Below are positions 48,282 through 57,529 of a DNA stretch of 64,000 bases, piece after piece. Both the position numbers and the translations under genes were made by a program. Source of the stretch: Streptomyces sp. NRRL B-1140. Lineage in GTDB: Bacteria > Actinomycetota > Actinomycetes > Streptomycetales > Streptomycetaceae. Within the stretch, counting starts at the first letter, position 1, and each line of letters begins with the position of its first letter. A model generated the notes under the pieces. It saw nothing but the letters and a program-made list of their open reading frames with translations. It was not told the origin of the DNA and searched no databases. Location: assembly GCF_001280065.1 (NCBI RefSeq), contig NZ_LGEA01000102.1, positions 1 through 64,000 of the forward strand, given 5' to 3'.

Positions 48282-51200
48282 TCACCCGGCCAGGCAGGAC
48301 GGTCCGAGCAGCACCTTCAGGTCGCCGAAGAGCGCGGGGTCCGGCTTCACCCGGTGCCGGTCCAGCCGCAGCACGGTCGTCTTGGTCGGTCCCTGGAGCT
48401 TGATCCGGACCTCGCTGTCGCCCTTGTGGTGACTGAGGACCTCGCCGAGGCGGCTGACCAGCGGCGGGGTGACCCGGGTGGCCGGGATGGTGAGGACCAC
48501 GGGCGCGTTGGTGCCCGCGTTCGACAGGTCCGGGATCATCAGCTCCATCGCGACGAGCCGCGGGATGTCCTCGCGCTTGTCGAGGCGGCCCTTGACGAAC
48601 ACCACGGCGTCCTCGACGAGTTGCGTCGAGACGAGCTGGTAGGTCGCGGGGAAGAACATGCACTCGATCGAACCGGCGAGGTCCTCGACGGTGGCGATGG
48701 CCCAGGCGTTGCCCTGCTTGGTCATCTTGCGCTGCAGGCCGGAGATGATGCCGCCGATGGTGACCACGGAGCCGTCGGAGTAGTCGCCGCCGGTCAGCTG
48801 GGAGATGCCCGCGTCCGCCTTGTCGGACAGGATGTGCTCCAGGCCGAACAGCGGGTGGTCGGAGACGTACAGACCGAGCATCTCCCGCTCCTGGGCGAGC
48901 AGATAGGTCTTGTCCCACTCCTCCGGGGAGAACTCCACGTCGAGCCCGAAGCCCGGTTCGCTGGTCTCGGCCTCGCCCATGCCGCCGAAGAGGTCGAACT
49001 GGCCCTCGGCCTCCTTGCGCTTGACCGCGACCACGTTGTCGATCATCGGTTCGTAGTGCGCGGTGAGGCCCTTGCGGGTGTGGCCCATGGCGTCGAAGGC
49101 GCCGGCCTTGATCAGCGATTCGGTGGTGCGCTTGTTGCAGACCACCGCCTCCACCTTGTCGAGGTAGTCCGGGAAGGAGACGTACTTCCCCTTGGACGTG
49201 CGGCACCTGATGATCGACTCGACCACGTTCGTGCCGACGTTGCGGACGGCGGAGAGGCCGAAGAGGATCACGTCGTCGCCCTGGGCCGCGAAGTTGGACA
49301 TCGACTCGTTGACGTCCGGCGGGAGGACCTTGATGCCCATGCGGCGGCACTCGTTGAGGTAGACGGCCGACTTGTCCTTGTCGTCCTTCACGGACGTGAG
49401 CAGCGCGGCCATGTACTCGGCGGGGTGGTTCGCCTTGAGGTACGCCGTCCAGTACGAGACGAGTCCGTACGCGGCGGAGTGCGCCTTGTTGAACGCGTAG
49501 CCGGCGAAGGGGACCAGCACGTCCCACAGGGACTGGATGGCCTCGTCGCTGAAGCCCTTCTTGCGGGCGCCCTCCTGGAACAGGACGAAGTTCTTCGCCA
49601 GTTCCTCGGGCTTCTTCTTGCCCATCACGCGGCGGAGGATGTCGGCCTCGCCGAGCGAGTACCCGGCGATGATCTGGGCGGCCTTCTGCACCTGCTCCTG
49701 GTAGACGATCAGGCCGTAGGTGACGTCCAGGACCTCCTTGAGCGGCTCCTCCAGCTCGGGGTGGATGGGCGTGATCTCCTGCTGGCCGTTCTTGCGCAGC
49801 GCGTAGTTCGTGTGGGAGTTCATGCCCATGGGGCCCGGGCGGTACAGGGCCGACACGGCGGAGATGTCTTCGAAGTTGTCCGGCTTCATCAGCCGGAGCA
49901 GGGAGCGCATGGGGCCGCCGTCGAACTGGAAGACGCCGAGGGTGTCGCCGCGCTGGAGCAGTTCGAAGGTTGTGGGGTCGTCGAGCGGGAGGCTCAGGAG
50001 GTCGATGTCGACCCCCTTGTTGGACTTCACCATCTTGACGGCGTCGTCCATGATCGTCAGGTTGCGCAGGCCCAGGAAGTCCATCTTCAGCAGGCCGAGC
50101 GACTCGCAGCTCGGGTAGTCCCACTGAGTGATGGTGACCTTGTCCGTGTGCCTGACCCAGACGGGCACGTGGTCGGTGATGGTCTCGCTGGACATGATCA
50201 CGCCGGCGGCGTGCACGCCCATCTGCCGGACCAGGCCCTCGACGCCCTTGGCGGTGTCGATGACCTTCTTCACGTCCGGCTCGTTCTCGTACATCGCCCG
50301 GATCTCGCCCGCCTCCGAGTAGCGGGGGTGCTCGGGGTTGGTGATGCCGTCGAGGTTGATGCCCTTGCCGAGGACGTCGGCGGGCATGGCCTTGGTGAGG
50401 CGGTCGCCCATCGCGTACGGGTAGCCCAGCACGCGCGCGGAGTCCTTGATCGCGTTCTTGGCCTTGATGGTGCCGTACGTGCCGATCATGGCGACCTTGT
50501 CGGCGCCGTACTTCTCCGTCACGTAGCGGATCACCTCGACGCGCCGGCGCTCGTCGAAGTCGATGTCGACATCGGGCATGGAGATGCGCTCGGGGTTGAG
50601 GAACCGCTCGAAGATCAGACCGTGCGGGATGGGGTCGAGGTCGGTGATGCCCAGGGCGTAGGCGACGATCGAGCCGGCCGCGGAGCCTCGGCCGGGGCCG
50701 ACCGCGATGCCCTGCTTCTTGGCCCACATGATGAAGTCGGCGACCACGAGGAAGTAACCCGGGAAGCCCATCGAGATGATGGTGTCCATCTCGTACTCGA
50801 CCTGCTTCATGCGGTCGTCCGGGATGCCGTCGGGGAAGCGGCGGTGCATGCCGCGCAGGGTCTCCTCGCGGAACCAGCTGACCTCCGTGTACCCGTCCGG
50901 GATGTCGAACTTGGGCATCAGGTCGCGCTTCTCGAACATGCCCGTGGTGTCGACCATCTCGGCGATGAGCCGGGTGTTGGCGCAGCCCTCCTGCCAGGCG
51001 TCCGAGGAGTCGATGGCGTACATCTCGTCCGTGGACTTCAGGTAGTAGCCGGTGCCGTCGAAGCGGAAGCGGTCGGGGTCGGAGAGGTTCTTGCCGGTCT
51101 GGATGCACAGCAGCGCGTCGTGGGCGCTCGCCTCGTGCGCGTACGTGTAGTGCGAGTCGTTGGTGACCAGCGGGGGGATGCCGAGCTTCTTGGCGATCTC

Positions 51201-51821
51201 CAGGAGGCCGTCGCGGACCCGGTGCTCGATCTCGATGCCGTGGTCCATCAGCTCCAGGAAGTAGCGGTCCTTGCCGAAGATGTCCTGGTAGTCGGCGGCG
51301 GCCTTCAGGGCCTCGTCGAAGTGGCCGAGGCGCAGCCGGGTCTGGACCTCGCCGGAGGGGCAGCCGGTGGAGGCGACGATCCCCTCGGACCACTTCGCGA
51401 TGGTCTCCTTGTCCATCCGGGGCCACTTCTGCAGCCAGCCCTCGGCGTAGGCGTCGGAGGACAGCCGGAAGAGGTTGTGCAGGCCGGTCGAGTTCACCGC
51501 CCACATCGTCTTGTGGGTGTAACCGCCGGAGCCGGAGACGTCGTCGCGCTTCTGGTGCGGCTGGCCCCACTGGATCTTGCGCTTGTTGCGCCGGGACTCG
51601 GGGGCGACGTAGGCCTCGATCCCGATGATCGGCGTGACCCCGGCCTTCTGCGCGGAGTGGAAGAAGTCGTAGGCGCCGTGGAGGTTGCCGTGGTCGGACA
51701 TGGCGATGTGCGTCATGCCCATCTCGTTGCAGGCGTTGAACATGTCCTTCAGCCGCGCGGCACCGTCCAGCAGCGAGTACTGGGTGTGGACGTGCAGGTG
51801 CGTGAACGGCGGCTTCGACAT
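48282..51821 (-). CDS. dnaE: DNA polymerase III alpha subunit
   Basis: A 1179-aa replicative polymerase (DnaE1 type, no fused exonuclease). Domains in order: PHP domain (HLHVHTQYSLLDG at 5-17), polymerase palm with catalytic Asp417 and Asp419 in PDVDIDFDERRR, fingers, the beta-clamp-binding region, helix-hairpin-helix, and the OB fold near residue 1010. Length is normal for actinomycetes. ATG at 51821 has GGAGG 8 nt upstream; the earlier ATG at 51851 is less likely. Confidence 0.96.
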   Translation of the reverse strand: MSKPPFTHLHVHTQYSLLDGAARLKDMFNACNEMGMTHIAMSDHGNLHGAYDFFHSAQKAGVTPIIGIEAYVAPESRRNKRKIQWGQPHQKRDDVSGSGGYTHKTMWAVNSTGLHNLFRLSSDAYAEGWLQKWPRMDKETIAKWSEGIVASTGCPSGEVQTRLRLGHFDEALKAAADYQDIFGKDRYFLELMDHGIEIEHRVRDGLLEIAKKLGIPPLVTNDSHYTYAHEASAHDALLCIQTGKNLSDPDRFRFDGTGYYLKSTDEMYAIDSSDAWQEGCANTRLIAEMVDTTGMFEKRDLMPKFDIPDGYTEVSWFREETLRGMHRRFPDGIPDDRMKQVEYEMDTIISMGFPGYFLVVADFIMWAKKQGIAVGPGRGSAAGSIVAYALGITDLDPIPHGLIFERFLNPERISMPDVDIDFDERRRVEVIRYVTEKYGADKVAMIGTYGTIKAKNAIKDSARVLGYPYAMGDRLTKAMPADVLGKGINLDGITNPEHPRYSEAGEIRAMYENEPDVKKVIDTAKGVEGLVRQMGVHAAGVIMSSETITDHVPVWVRHTDKVTITQWDYPSCESLGLLKMDFLGLRNLTIMDDAVKMVKSNKGVDIDLLSLPLDDPTTFELLQRGDTLGVFQFDGGPMRSLLRLMKPDNFEDISAVSALYRPGPMGMNSHTNYALRKNGQQEITPIHPELEEPLKEVLDVTYGLIVYQEQVQKAAQIIAGYSLGEADILRRVMGKKKPEELAKNFVLFQEGARKKGFSDEAIQSLWDVLVPFAGYAFNKAHSAAYGLVSYWTAYLKANHPAEYMAALLTSVKDDKDKSAVYLNECRRMGIKVLPPDVNESMSNFAAQGDDVILFGLSAVRNVGTNVVESIIRCRTSKGKYVSFPDYLDKVEAVVCNKRTTESLIKAGAFDAMGHTRKGLTAHYEPMIDNVVAVKRKEAEGQFDLFGGMGEAETSEPGFGLDVEFSPEEWDKTYLLAQEREMLGLYVSDHPLFGLEHILSDKADAGISQLTGGDYSDGSVVTIGGIISGLQRKMTKQGNAWAIATVEDLAGSIECMFFPATYQLVSTQLVEDAVVFVKGRLDKREDIPRLVAMELMIPDLSNAGTNAPVVLTIPATRVTPPLVSRLGEVLSHHKGDSEVRIKLQGPTKTTVLRLDRHRVKPDPALFGDLKVLLGPSCLAG

Positions 51822-52037
51822 GCGGCGGCCTCCAGAGAAAAAGTACGGCAAAGGGGTCCGGCAGGCTGCGAACAGTCTGGGGGACAGCGTCGAAGTCTAT
51901 GCCTCGGCACTGACACCTGGAGGGCTGACCCGCGTACCTTCGTGCGAGGCTTCGCGGGCACTCCCGCGGGACGCCGCACGTTAGGCTTCAGGGCGGACCT
52001 GCCGCCCTGAGACGCATGTACCAGGAGGCACCCAGCG

Positions 52038-53387
52038 ATGTCGTTCCCGCAGCTCAGCGACGAGCAACGCGGTGAGGAGATCCTCGCCGTCTTCGACACC
52101 GCCTTCGGCGAGCTCCTGGCCGCCGACCCGGCCGCGTTCCGCGTGAAGTTCCGGAAGATGGCGGCCTCGGCCTTCGCGTTCTACCGGGGCACGGCGGGTC
52201 TCTTCTACCACGATCTGGACGAGGAGAACGCCGGGCGGGGTGGCGGGAGGACGCTCAGTGGGCCGTATCTGGACGAGCGCACCTCGCGCGTGTGGATCCA
52301 CGGCGACCTGCACGCGGAGAACTTCGGCACGTACATGGACGCCAACGGCCGCCTGATCTTCAACGTCAACGACTTCGACGAGGCCTACGTCGGCCCCTTC
52401 ACCTGGGACCTCAAGCGCCTGGCCGCCTCCATCGCCCTGATCGGCTACGCGAAGGCACTCGGCGACGAGCAGATCTCGGAGCTGGTGACGATCTACGCGG
52501 TCGCCTACCGCGAGCGGATCCACGCCCTGGCGACGGGCGCGAAGAGCGACGAGGTGCCGCCGTTCACACTGGACACGGCACAGGGGCCGCTGCTGGACGC
52601 GCTGCGTGACGCCCGCTCACTGACCCGCTTCGGGCTGCTGGACTCGATGACGGAGATCCGCGACTTCGAACGCCGGTTCGCCTCGGGAGGCGGCTCGGTC
52701 GAGCTGGACGCGGCCACGCGCTACAAGGTCCTCGCCGCCTTCGACGGCTACCTGGAGACGCTGCCGGACAGCTCGCTGACCCGCCCGGACTCCTATCGCG
52801 TGAAGGACGTCGTCGGCCGGCGCGGCATCGGCATCGGTTCGGCGGGGCTGCCGTCGTACAACATCCTGCTGGAGGGGCACAGCGACGCCCTGGAGAACGA
52901 TGTCGTGATCTACATCAAGCAGGCCCAGACCCCGGCGGTCTCCCGGCACGTCACGGACCGGGCGATCCGCGACTACTTCCAGCACGAGGGGCATCGCACG
53001 GTCATCTCCCAGCGCGCCCTGCAGGCGCACGCCGACCCGTGGCTGGGCTGGACCGAGTTGGACGGCGCGGGCCAGCTGGTCGCGGAGGTCTCGCCGTACG
53101 CGGTCGACCTGGACTGGGGCGACATCGACGACCCGGGCGAGATCGCCCAGGTGGTGGCCGACCTCGGCCGGGCGACGGCCACGATGCACGCGGCGGCGGA
53201 CGACCAGTCCGGCGAGTCCCTGGTGCCGTTCTCCACGGAGCGGGCCATCGACGCGGCGATCGCGGCCGACGAGGAGGGCTTCGCGCCCCTGCTGGTCGAC
53301 TTCGCGCACAGCTACGGCGCCCGCGCGCGTGCCGACCACCAGACCTTCGTGGACCTGTTCCGCAACGGCCGCATTCCGGGCCTGTGA
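52038..53387 (+). CDS. DUF2252 protein (kinase-like fold)
   Basis: A 449-aa protein. WIHGDLHAENFGTY (about 89-102) and FNVNDFDEAYVGPFTWDLKRL (about 110-130) match the catalytic HGDxHxxN and NDFD loops of aminoglycoside-phosphotransferase-like kinases, and a later VVIYIKQAQ segment could supply the ATP lysine. This points to a phosphotransferase, but no substrate is known for DUF2252. It is cytosolic. Divergent from dnaE across a 216-bp gap; ribosome site AGGAGG lies 9 nt upstream. Confidence 0.82.
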   Translation: MSFPQLSDEQRGEEILAVFDTAFGELLAADPAAFRVKFRKMAASAFAFYRGTAGLFYHDLDEENAGRGGGRTLSGPYLDERTSRVWIHGDLHAENFGTYMDANGRLIFNVNDFDEAYVGPFTWDLKRLAASIALIGYAKALGDEQISELVTIYAVAYRERIHALATGAKSDEVPPFTLDTAQGPLLDALRDARSLTRFGLLDSMTEIRDFERRFASGGGSVELDAATRYKVLAAFDGYLETLPDSSLTRPDSYRVKDVVGRRGIGIGSAGLPSYNILLEGHSDALENDVVIYIKQAQTPAVSRHVTDRAIRDYFQHEGHRTVISQRALQAHADPWLGWTELDGAGQLVAEVSPYAVDLDWGDIDDPGEIAQVVADLGRATATMHAAADDQSGESLVPFSTERAIDAAIAADEEGFAPLLVDFAHSYGARARADHQTFVDLFRNGRIPGL

Positions 53388-53435
53388 CGGCAAGGCCTCT
53401 CACAGGCATCCTTTAGGGGTCTCTTACAGGCCGAC

Positions 53436-54152
53436 GTGACACACTCTCCTCTCGCTATGGACATATCCGGGATCCAGCTCAGAGCCGTACGCGCGGCACT
53501 GTTCACGGCCGTGGTCGTGACGCTCAGCACCGCGTCGCACGTCCTGCTGTCCCGCGCCCCGCTGCCGATGGGCACGGTGGCGGCGGTCGCCGCCGCCGTG
53601 TTCGTGATCGCGTTCGCCCTGGCGGGCCGCGAGCGCTCCTTCGGGAGGATCGCGGCTCTGCTGATCCCGCTGGAACTCGCCGCCGACACCGTGTTCACCA
53701 CGGGCCAGCACGCCTGTTACGGCCGTGCGGGCGGCCCGGTCGCCGGCCCGTTGCGCTCGGTGGGCCTGGACGTGCTGTGCGGTGGCGGCGAGGTCGGCAC
53801 GCCGCTGGCCCGGATGGCCGGCGCCACCGGCACGGAACGGCTCGCGGCCGCGGTCGCCCACGCCGACCCGGCCACCGCCTGGCTCCTCCTCGGAGCGCAC
53901 GTCGGTGTCGGCCTCTTGGCCGCCGTGTGGCTGCGCCGCGGCGAGCGGGCCCTGGCCCAGCTGCTGCGGGCGGTGACGGCGACCACGTTCCGGCCGCTGC
54001 TGCTGGCGGTCGCCGCGGTCGCGGTGGAGCGGGCCCCGGCCGGGCGGCGCCTGCCGGCGCGTGCCGCCGACCGCACCCCGACGGCCCGGGACCGGATCCT
54101 CGCGTACTCCCTGGGACGGCGTGGACCGCCGTGCTCATCCGCCTTCGCGTAA
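53436..54152 (+). CDS. Hypothetical membrane protein
   Basis: A 238-aa protein from GTG 53436, with four predicted membrane helices (about 20-36, 45-62, 69-84 and 146-164) and a Cys-containing external loop (ACYGR to LDVLCGG). The C-terminal third is Arg-rich and cytosolic. I do not recognise a family. It starts 48 nt after the DUF2252 gene on the same strand; an ATG at 53457 (MDISGIQ) is an alternative start. Confidence 0.65.
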   Translation: MTHSPLAMDISGIQLRAVRAALFTAVVVTLSTASHVLLSRAPLPMGTVAAVAAAVFVIAFALAGRERSFGRIAALLIPLELAADTVFTTGQHACYGRAGGPVAGPLRSVGLDVLCGGGEVGTPLARMAGATGTERLAAAVAHADPATAWLLLGAHVGVGLLAAVWLRRGERALAQLLRAVTATTFRPLLLAVAAVAVERAPAGRRLPARAADRTPTARDRILAYSLGRRGPPCSSAFA

Positions 54153-54265
54153 GGCACCCGCCGTCGTGCGAGGCACCCTCGCCACCCGCGGCACTTTCGA
54201 GCACCAGCAGTCCCCTACGTATCCCGCACCCACAGAGGTGCGCGTCCCCTACGGAGAACATCACC

Positions 54266-55084
54266 ATGAGCAAGCGCAACAGCCAGTCGGCGAAGACGGC
54301 GGCCCGCGAGCGGCTGCGCATCGAGCGCGAGCGCGAGGCCAAGCGGGCGAAGACCAAGCGGCAGATCATCGTCGCCTGCTCGATCGTCGGCGTCCTGGCG
54401 ATAGCCGGCGGCATCGGGTACGCGGTCGTCCAGGCCAACAAGCCCACCCACTGGGAGGCGGTGAAGGACGAGAAGGTCGTCACCCCCGCCAACACCACGG
54501 GCACCGACGGCACCACGGTCGTCATCGGCAGGGCCTCGGCCAAGAAGACGCTGAAGATCTACGAGGACCCGCGCTGTCCCGTGTGCGCCCAGTTCGAGCA
54601 GACCGTCGGCCCGACCGTGAAGAAGGACATCGACGACGGCAAGTTCAAGATGCAGTTCGTCGGCGCCACCTTCATCGACGACAAGGACAACGGCGAGGGC
54701 TCCAAGAACGCGCTGAGCGCCCTGGGCGCCGCGCTGAACGTGAGCGACCAGGCGTTCCTCGACTACAAGGCCGCGCTGTACTCGGCGAAGTACCACCCGG
54801 AGGAGACGACCGACAAGTTCAAGGACGACAGCTACCTCATCAAGGTCGCGGACACCGTCCCCGAGCTGAAGGGGAACAAGAAGTTCCAGGACGCGGTCGA
54901 GAAGGGCACCTACGACGCCTGGGCGATGGCCATGTCGAAGACCTTCGACGACAACAAGGACGGCGTGAAGGGCACGCCGGGCTTCGTCATGGACGGCAAG
55001 CAGCTCACCGCCGACAACCAGGGCACGCCGCTGATGACCGTGGACGACTTCAACCGGGTCGTGGGCGAGGCCCTCAAGAAGTGA
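54266..55084 (+). CDS. Membrane-anchored DsbA-like thioredoxin-fold protein
   Basis: A 272-aa protein built like the one at 25.4 kb: basic cytosolic N-terminus (RLRIEREREAKRAKTKR), one membrane helix (about 34-55) and an external thioredoxin fold. The redox pair is CPVC (DPRCPVCAQF, near residue 107), and a cis-Pro loop is GTPGFVMDG. Between them the helical insert (SKNALSALGAALNVSDQAFLDYKAALY) is DsbA-like. It may act on secreted proteins such as PhoD encoded next. ATG at 54266 with a GGAG site. Confidence 0.85.
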   Translation: MSKRNSQSAKTAARERLRIEREREAKRAKTKRQIIVACSIVGVLAIAGGIGYAVVQANKPTHWEAVKDEKVVTPANTTGTDGTTVVIGRASAKKTLKIYEDPRCPVCAQFEQTVGPTVKKDIDDGKFKMQFVGATFIDDKDNGEGSKNALSALGAALNVSDQAFLDYKAALYSAKYHPEETTDKFKDDSYLIKVADTVPELKGNKKFQDAVEKGTYDAWAMAMSKTFDDNKDGVKGTPGFVMDGKQLTADNQGTPLMTVDDFNRVVGEALKK

Positions 55085-55114
55085 CGCCGGGTCAGGTACC
55101 GGTCGGGATGTGAA

Positions 55115-55145
55115 GAGCGGGCGAACTTCCGGAGTTCGCCCGCTC
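55115..55145 (+). terminator. 13-bp hairpin after the DsbA-like gene
   Basis: GAGCGGGCGAACT (55115-55127) pairs perfectly with 55133-55145 over the loop TCCGG, 30 nt past the stop. It separates the DsbA-like gene from phoD, which therefore needs its own promoter. Confidence 0.75.
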
Positions 55146-55162
55146 CGGCCCATACCGACCAG

Positions 55163-55176
55163 TAACCTGATCGGTC
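55163..55176 (+). promoter_or_regulatory. Possible phoD -10 box close to the start codon
   Basis: TAACCT (55163-55168) matches a -10 hexamer and lies only 8 nt before the GTG at 55177, so a transcript starting there would be leaderless. No good -35 is present, as in activator-dependent promoters. One GTTCGCC element (55134-55140) resembles a PhoP direct-repeat unit but is inside the hairpin and has no clear partner. Confidence 0.3.
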
Positions 55177-56847
55177 GTGACCAGTCGATACAGATCATCG
55201 AATACGTCAGAGGGACTCAACTCCCTCACCCCGCGCCGCCGTACGGTCGTCAAGGCCGCGGCGGCGACCGCTGTTCTGGCCGGGCCGCTGGCGGCGACCC
55301 TGCCCGCGCGCGCCGTCGACCAGGCACCCGCCTTCCTGCACGGCGTCGCCTCCGGTGACCCGCTGCCGGACGGCATCCTGCTGTGGACCCGCGTCACGCC
55401 GGTGCCCGGGGCGATACCCGGCTCCGGTCTCGGCCCGGACACCGAGGTGAGCTGGGTCGTCGCCAGGGACAAGGCGTTCACCACCGTCGTCGCCAAGGGC
55501 TCCACGACCGCGACGGCGGCCTCCGACCACACCGTGAAGGCCGACATCCGCGGTCTGGAACCGGGCACCGACTACTGGTTCCGCTTCTCCGCCGGCGGCA
55601 CCGACTCCCCCGCGGCACGCACCCGCACCGCCCCCGCGCACGACGCGGCCGTCACGGGCCTGCGCTTCGGCGTGGTCTCCTGCGCCAACTGGGAGGCCGG
55701 CTGGTTCTCCTCGTACCGGCACCTCGCGGCCCGCGGCGACCTGGACGCCTGGCTGCACCTCGGCGACTACATCTACGAGTACGGCACCGGCCAGTACGCC
55801 ACCCGCGGCACGGTCGTACGCCCGCACGCCCCGGCGCACGAGATCGTCACGCTCGCCGACTACCGCATCCGGCACGCGCGGTACAAGACCGACCCGGACC
55901 TCCAGGCGCTGCACGCGACGGCCCCGGTCGTGGCGATCTGGGACGACCACGAGTTCGCCAACGACACCTGGTCGGGCGGTGCGGAGAACCACACGGAGGG
56001 CGCGGAGGGTGCCTGGTCCGCCCGTCAGGCCGCGGCCAAGCAGTCCTACTTCGAGTGGATGCCGGTCCGCCCGGCGATCGCCGGCACCACCTACCGGCGG
56101 CTGCGCTTCGGCAAGCTGGCCGACCTCTCGCTGCTGGACCTGCGGTCCTTCCGCTCGCAGCAGGTGAAGGTCGGCAACGGCGAGGTCGACGACCCGGACC
56201 GCACGCTCACCGGCCGCGCCCAGCTCGACTGGCTCAAGGCGGGGCTGAAGTCCTCCGACACCACCTGGCGCCTGGTCGGCAACTCGGTGATGATCTCGCC
56301 GTTCGCCATCGGCTCACTCTCCGCCGACCTGCTGAAGCCGCTGGCCAAGCTCCTGGGCCTGCCGCAGGAGGGCCTCGCCCTCAACACCGACCAGTGGGAC
56401 GGCTACACCGACGACCGCCGCGAGATCCTGGCGCATCTGCGGACGAACGCCATCCGCAACACGGTCTTCCTCACCGGCGACATCCACATGGCCTGGGCCA
56501 ACGACGTGCCGGTGGACGCCGGGACGTATCCGCTGTCCCCCTCGGCCGCCACGGAGTTCGTGGTCACGTCGGTCACCTCCGACAACCTCGACGACATCGT
56601 GAAGGTGCCGGAGGGCACGGTCTCCGCGGTCGCCTCACCGGTCATCCGCGCCGCCAACCGCCATGTCCACTGGGTCGACACCGACCGGCACGGCTTCGGC
56701 GTCCTGGACATCACCGCCGAGCGCGCGCAGATGGACTTCTACGTCGTCTCCGACCGCACGAAGCCCGACGCGACCGCCAAGTGGTCCCGCTCGTACCGCA
56801 CCCGCAGCGGCACGCAGAAGGTCGAGCGCACCTACGACCCGGTGTAA
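55177..56847 (+). CDS. phoD: Alkaline phosphatase PhoD, Tat-exported
   Basis: A 556-aa secreted phosphodiesterase/phosphatase that frees phosphate from organic esters. The twin-arginine signal RRRTVVK (20-26) is followed by a hydrophobic stretch and ARA at 44-46, a likely cleavage site. PhoD metal motifs: [35 protein letters not shown] and [10 protein letters not shown], which hold the Fe3+/Ca2+ ligands. The N-terminal PhoD_N beta domain is present. Start is GTG at 55177. It ends 5 nt from the convergent dienelactone-hydrolase gene. Confidence 0.93.
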   Translation: MTSRYRSSNTSEGLNSLTPRRRTVVKAAAATAVLAGPLAATLPARAVDQAPAFLHGVASGDPLPDGILLWTRVTPVPGAIPGSGLGPDTEVSWVVARDKAFTTVVAKGSTTATAASDHTVKADIRGLEPGTDYWFRFSAGGTDSPAARTRTAPAHDAAVTGLRFGVVSCANWEAGWFSSYRHLAARGDLDAWLHLGDYIYEYGTGQYATRGTVVRPHAPAHEIVTLADYRIRHARYKTDPDLQALHATAPVVAIWDDHEFANDTWSGGAENHTEGAEGAWSARQAAAKQSYFEWMPVRPAIAGTTYRRLRFGKLADLSLLDLRSFRSQQVKVGNGEVDDPDRTLTGRAQLDWLKAGLKSSDTTWRLVGNSVMISPFAIGSLSADLLKPLAKLLGLPQEGLALNTDQWDGYTDDRREILAHLRTNAIRNTVFLTGDIHMAWANDVPVDAGTYPLSPSAATEFVVTSVTSDNLDDIVKVPEGTVSAVASPVIRAANRHVHWVDTDRHGFGVLDITAERAQMDFYVVSDRTKPDATAKWSRSYRTRSGTQKVERTYDPV

Positions 56848-56852
56848 CAGCC

Positions 56853-57422
56853 CTACAGGGTGTCGAGGAAGCCGAGGGCCACCCGCCAGGTGGTCTCGGC
56901 GGCCTCCTCGTCGTAGTCCGGCAGGTCGGGGTCGGTGTAGAGGTGGCCGGCCCCGGCGTACCGGTACACCTCGACGTCGGCGCCGGTGCGGCCCATCTGG
57001 AGGTACCAGGCGCTCAGCCAGTCGTCCGTCTCGAAGGGGTCCGGCTCCGCCACGTGCAGCTGGACCGGCAGGTCCTCGGCCGTGACGTCCGGCGCGATGT
57101 CCGACGTGCCGTGCAGCAGGAGCAGGCCGCGCGCCTTCTCGTCGCCGAGGGCGAGGGTCTGCGCGATGGAGGCGCCGAGCGAGAAACCGGCGTACACCAG
57201 CCCGCGCTCGGAGTAGGGCGCGGCGGCCAGCACGGCCCGCTTCAGCAGCTCCTCCTTGCCGATCTTCTCCTTGTGCGCCATGCCCTCCTCGACCTCCTCG
57301 AAGGTGCGCCCGTCGAAGAGGTCGGGCGTCCACACCTCGTGTCCGGCCGAGCGCAGCCGGTCAGCGGCCCGGAGCACCGCGGGCCGCAGCCCGAAGGTCG
57401 AGTGGAAGAGCATGATGTTCAT
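56853..57422 (-). CDS. Dienelactone-hydrolase-family protein (Ser nucleophile)
   Basis: A 189-aa alpha/beta hydrolase. The nucleophile elbow reads GFSLGAS, so the nucleophile is Ser and not the Cys of classical dienelactone hydrolases; the acid lies in AEPDPFETDDW and the His in GAGHLYTD. An ester or thioester substrate is likely but unidentified. No signal peptide. The ATG at 57422 (MNIMLFHSTFG) is the homology start; the longer frame to 57491 is not. Confidence 0.82.
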   Translation of the reverse strand: MNIMLFHSTFGLRPAVLRAADRLRSAGHEVWTPDLFDGRTFEEVEEGMAHKEKIGKEELLKRAVLAAAPYSERGLVYAGFSLGASIAQTLALGDEKARGLLLLHGTSDIAPDVTAEDLPVQLHVAEPDPFETDDWLSAWYLQMGRTGADVEVYRYAGAGHLYTDPDLPDYDEEAAETTWRVALGFLDTL

Positions 57423-57529
57423 GAGCCCATGGTGCCAGCCGGGTGTGACGGGCCGGAATCGCGGCACTACCCACGACGCAACGGAAGTCACATGTTCATG
57501 CCCCCAGGGAGCCGGTTAGGTTCGGTGGC

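Noticed and set aside
47946..52010. 1354-aa plus-strand open frame
   Set aside because: Antisense of dnaE; Val/Gly/His-rich and repetitive in the way shadow frames of actinomycete genes are. Its first part also covers the real 54-aa gene in another frame.
55085..55176. Full PHO box upstream of phoD
   Set aside because: Only one unit resembles the 11-nt PhoP repeat (GTTCGCC) and its neighbours do not match, so I do not call a box.
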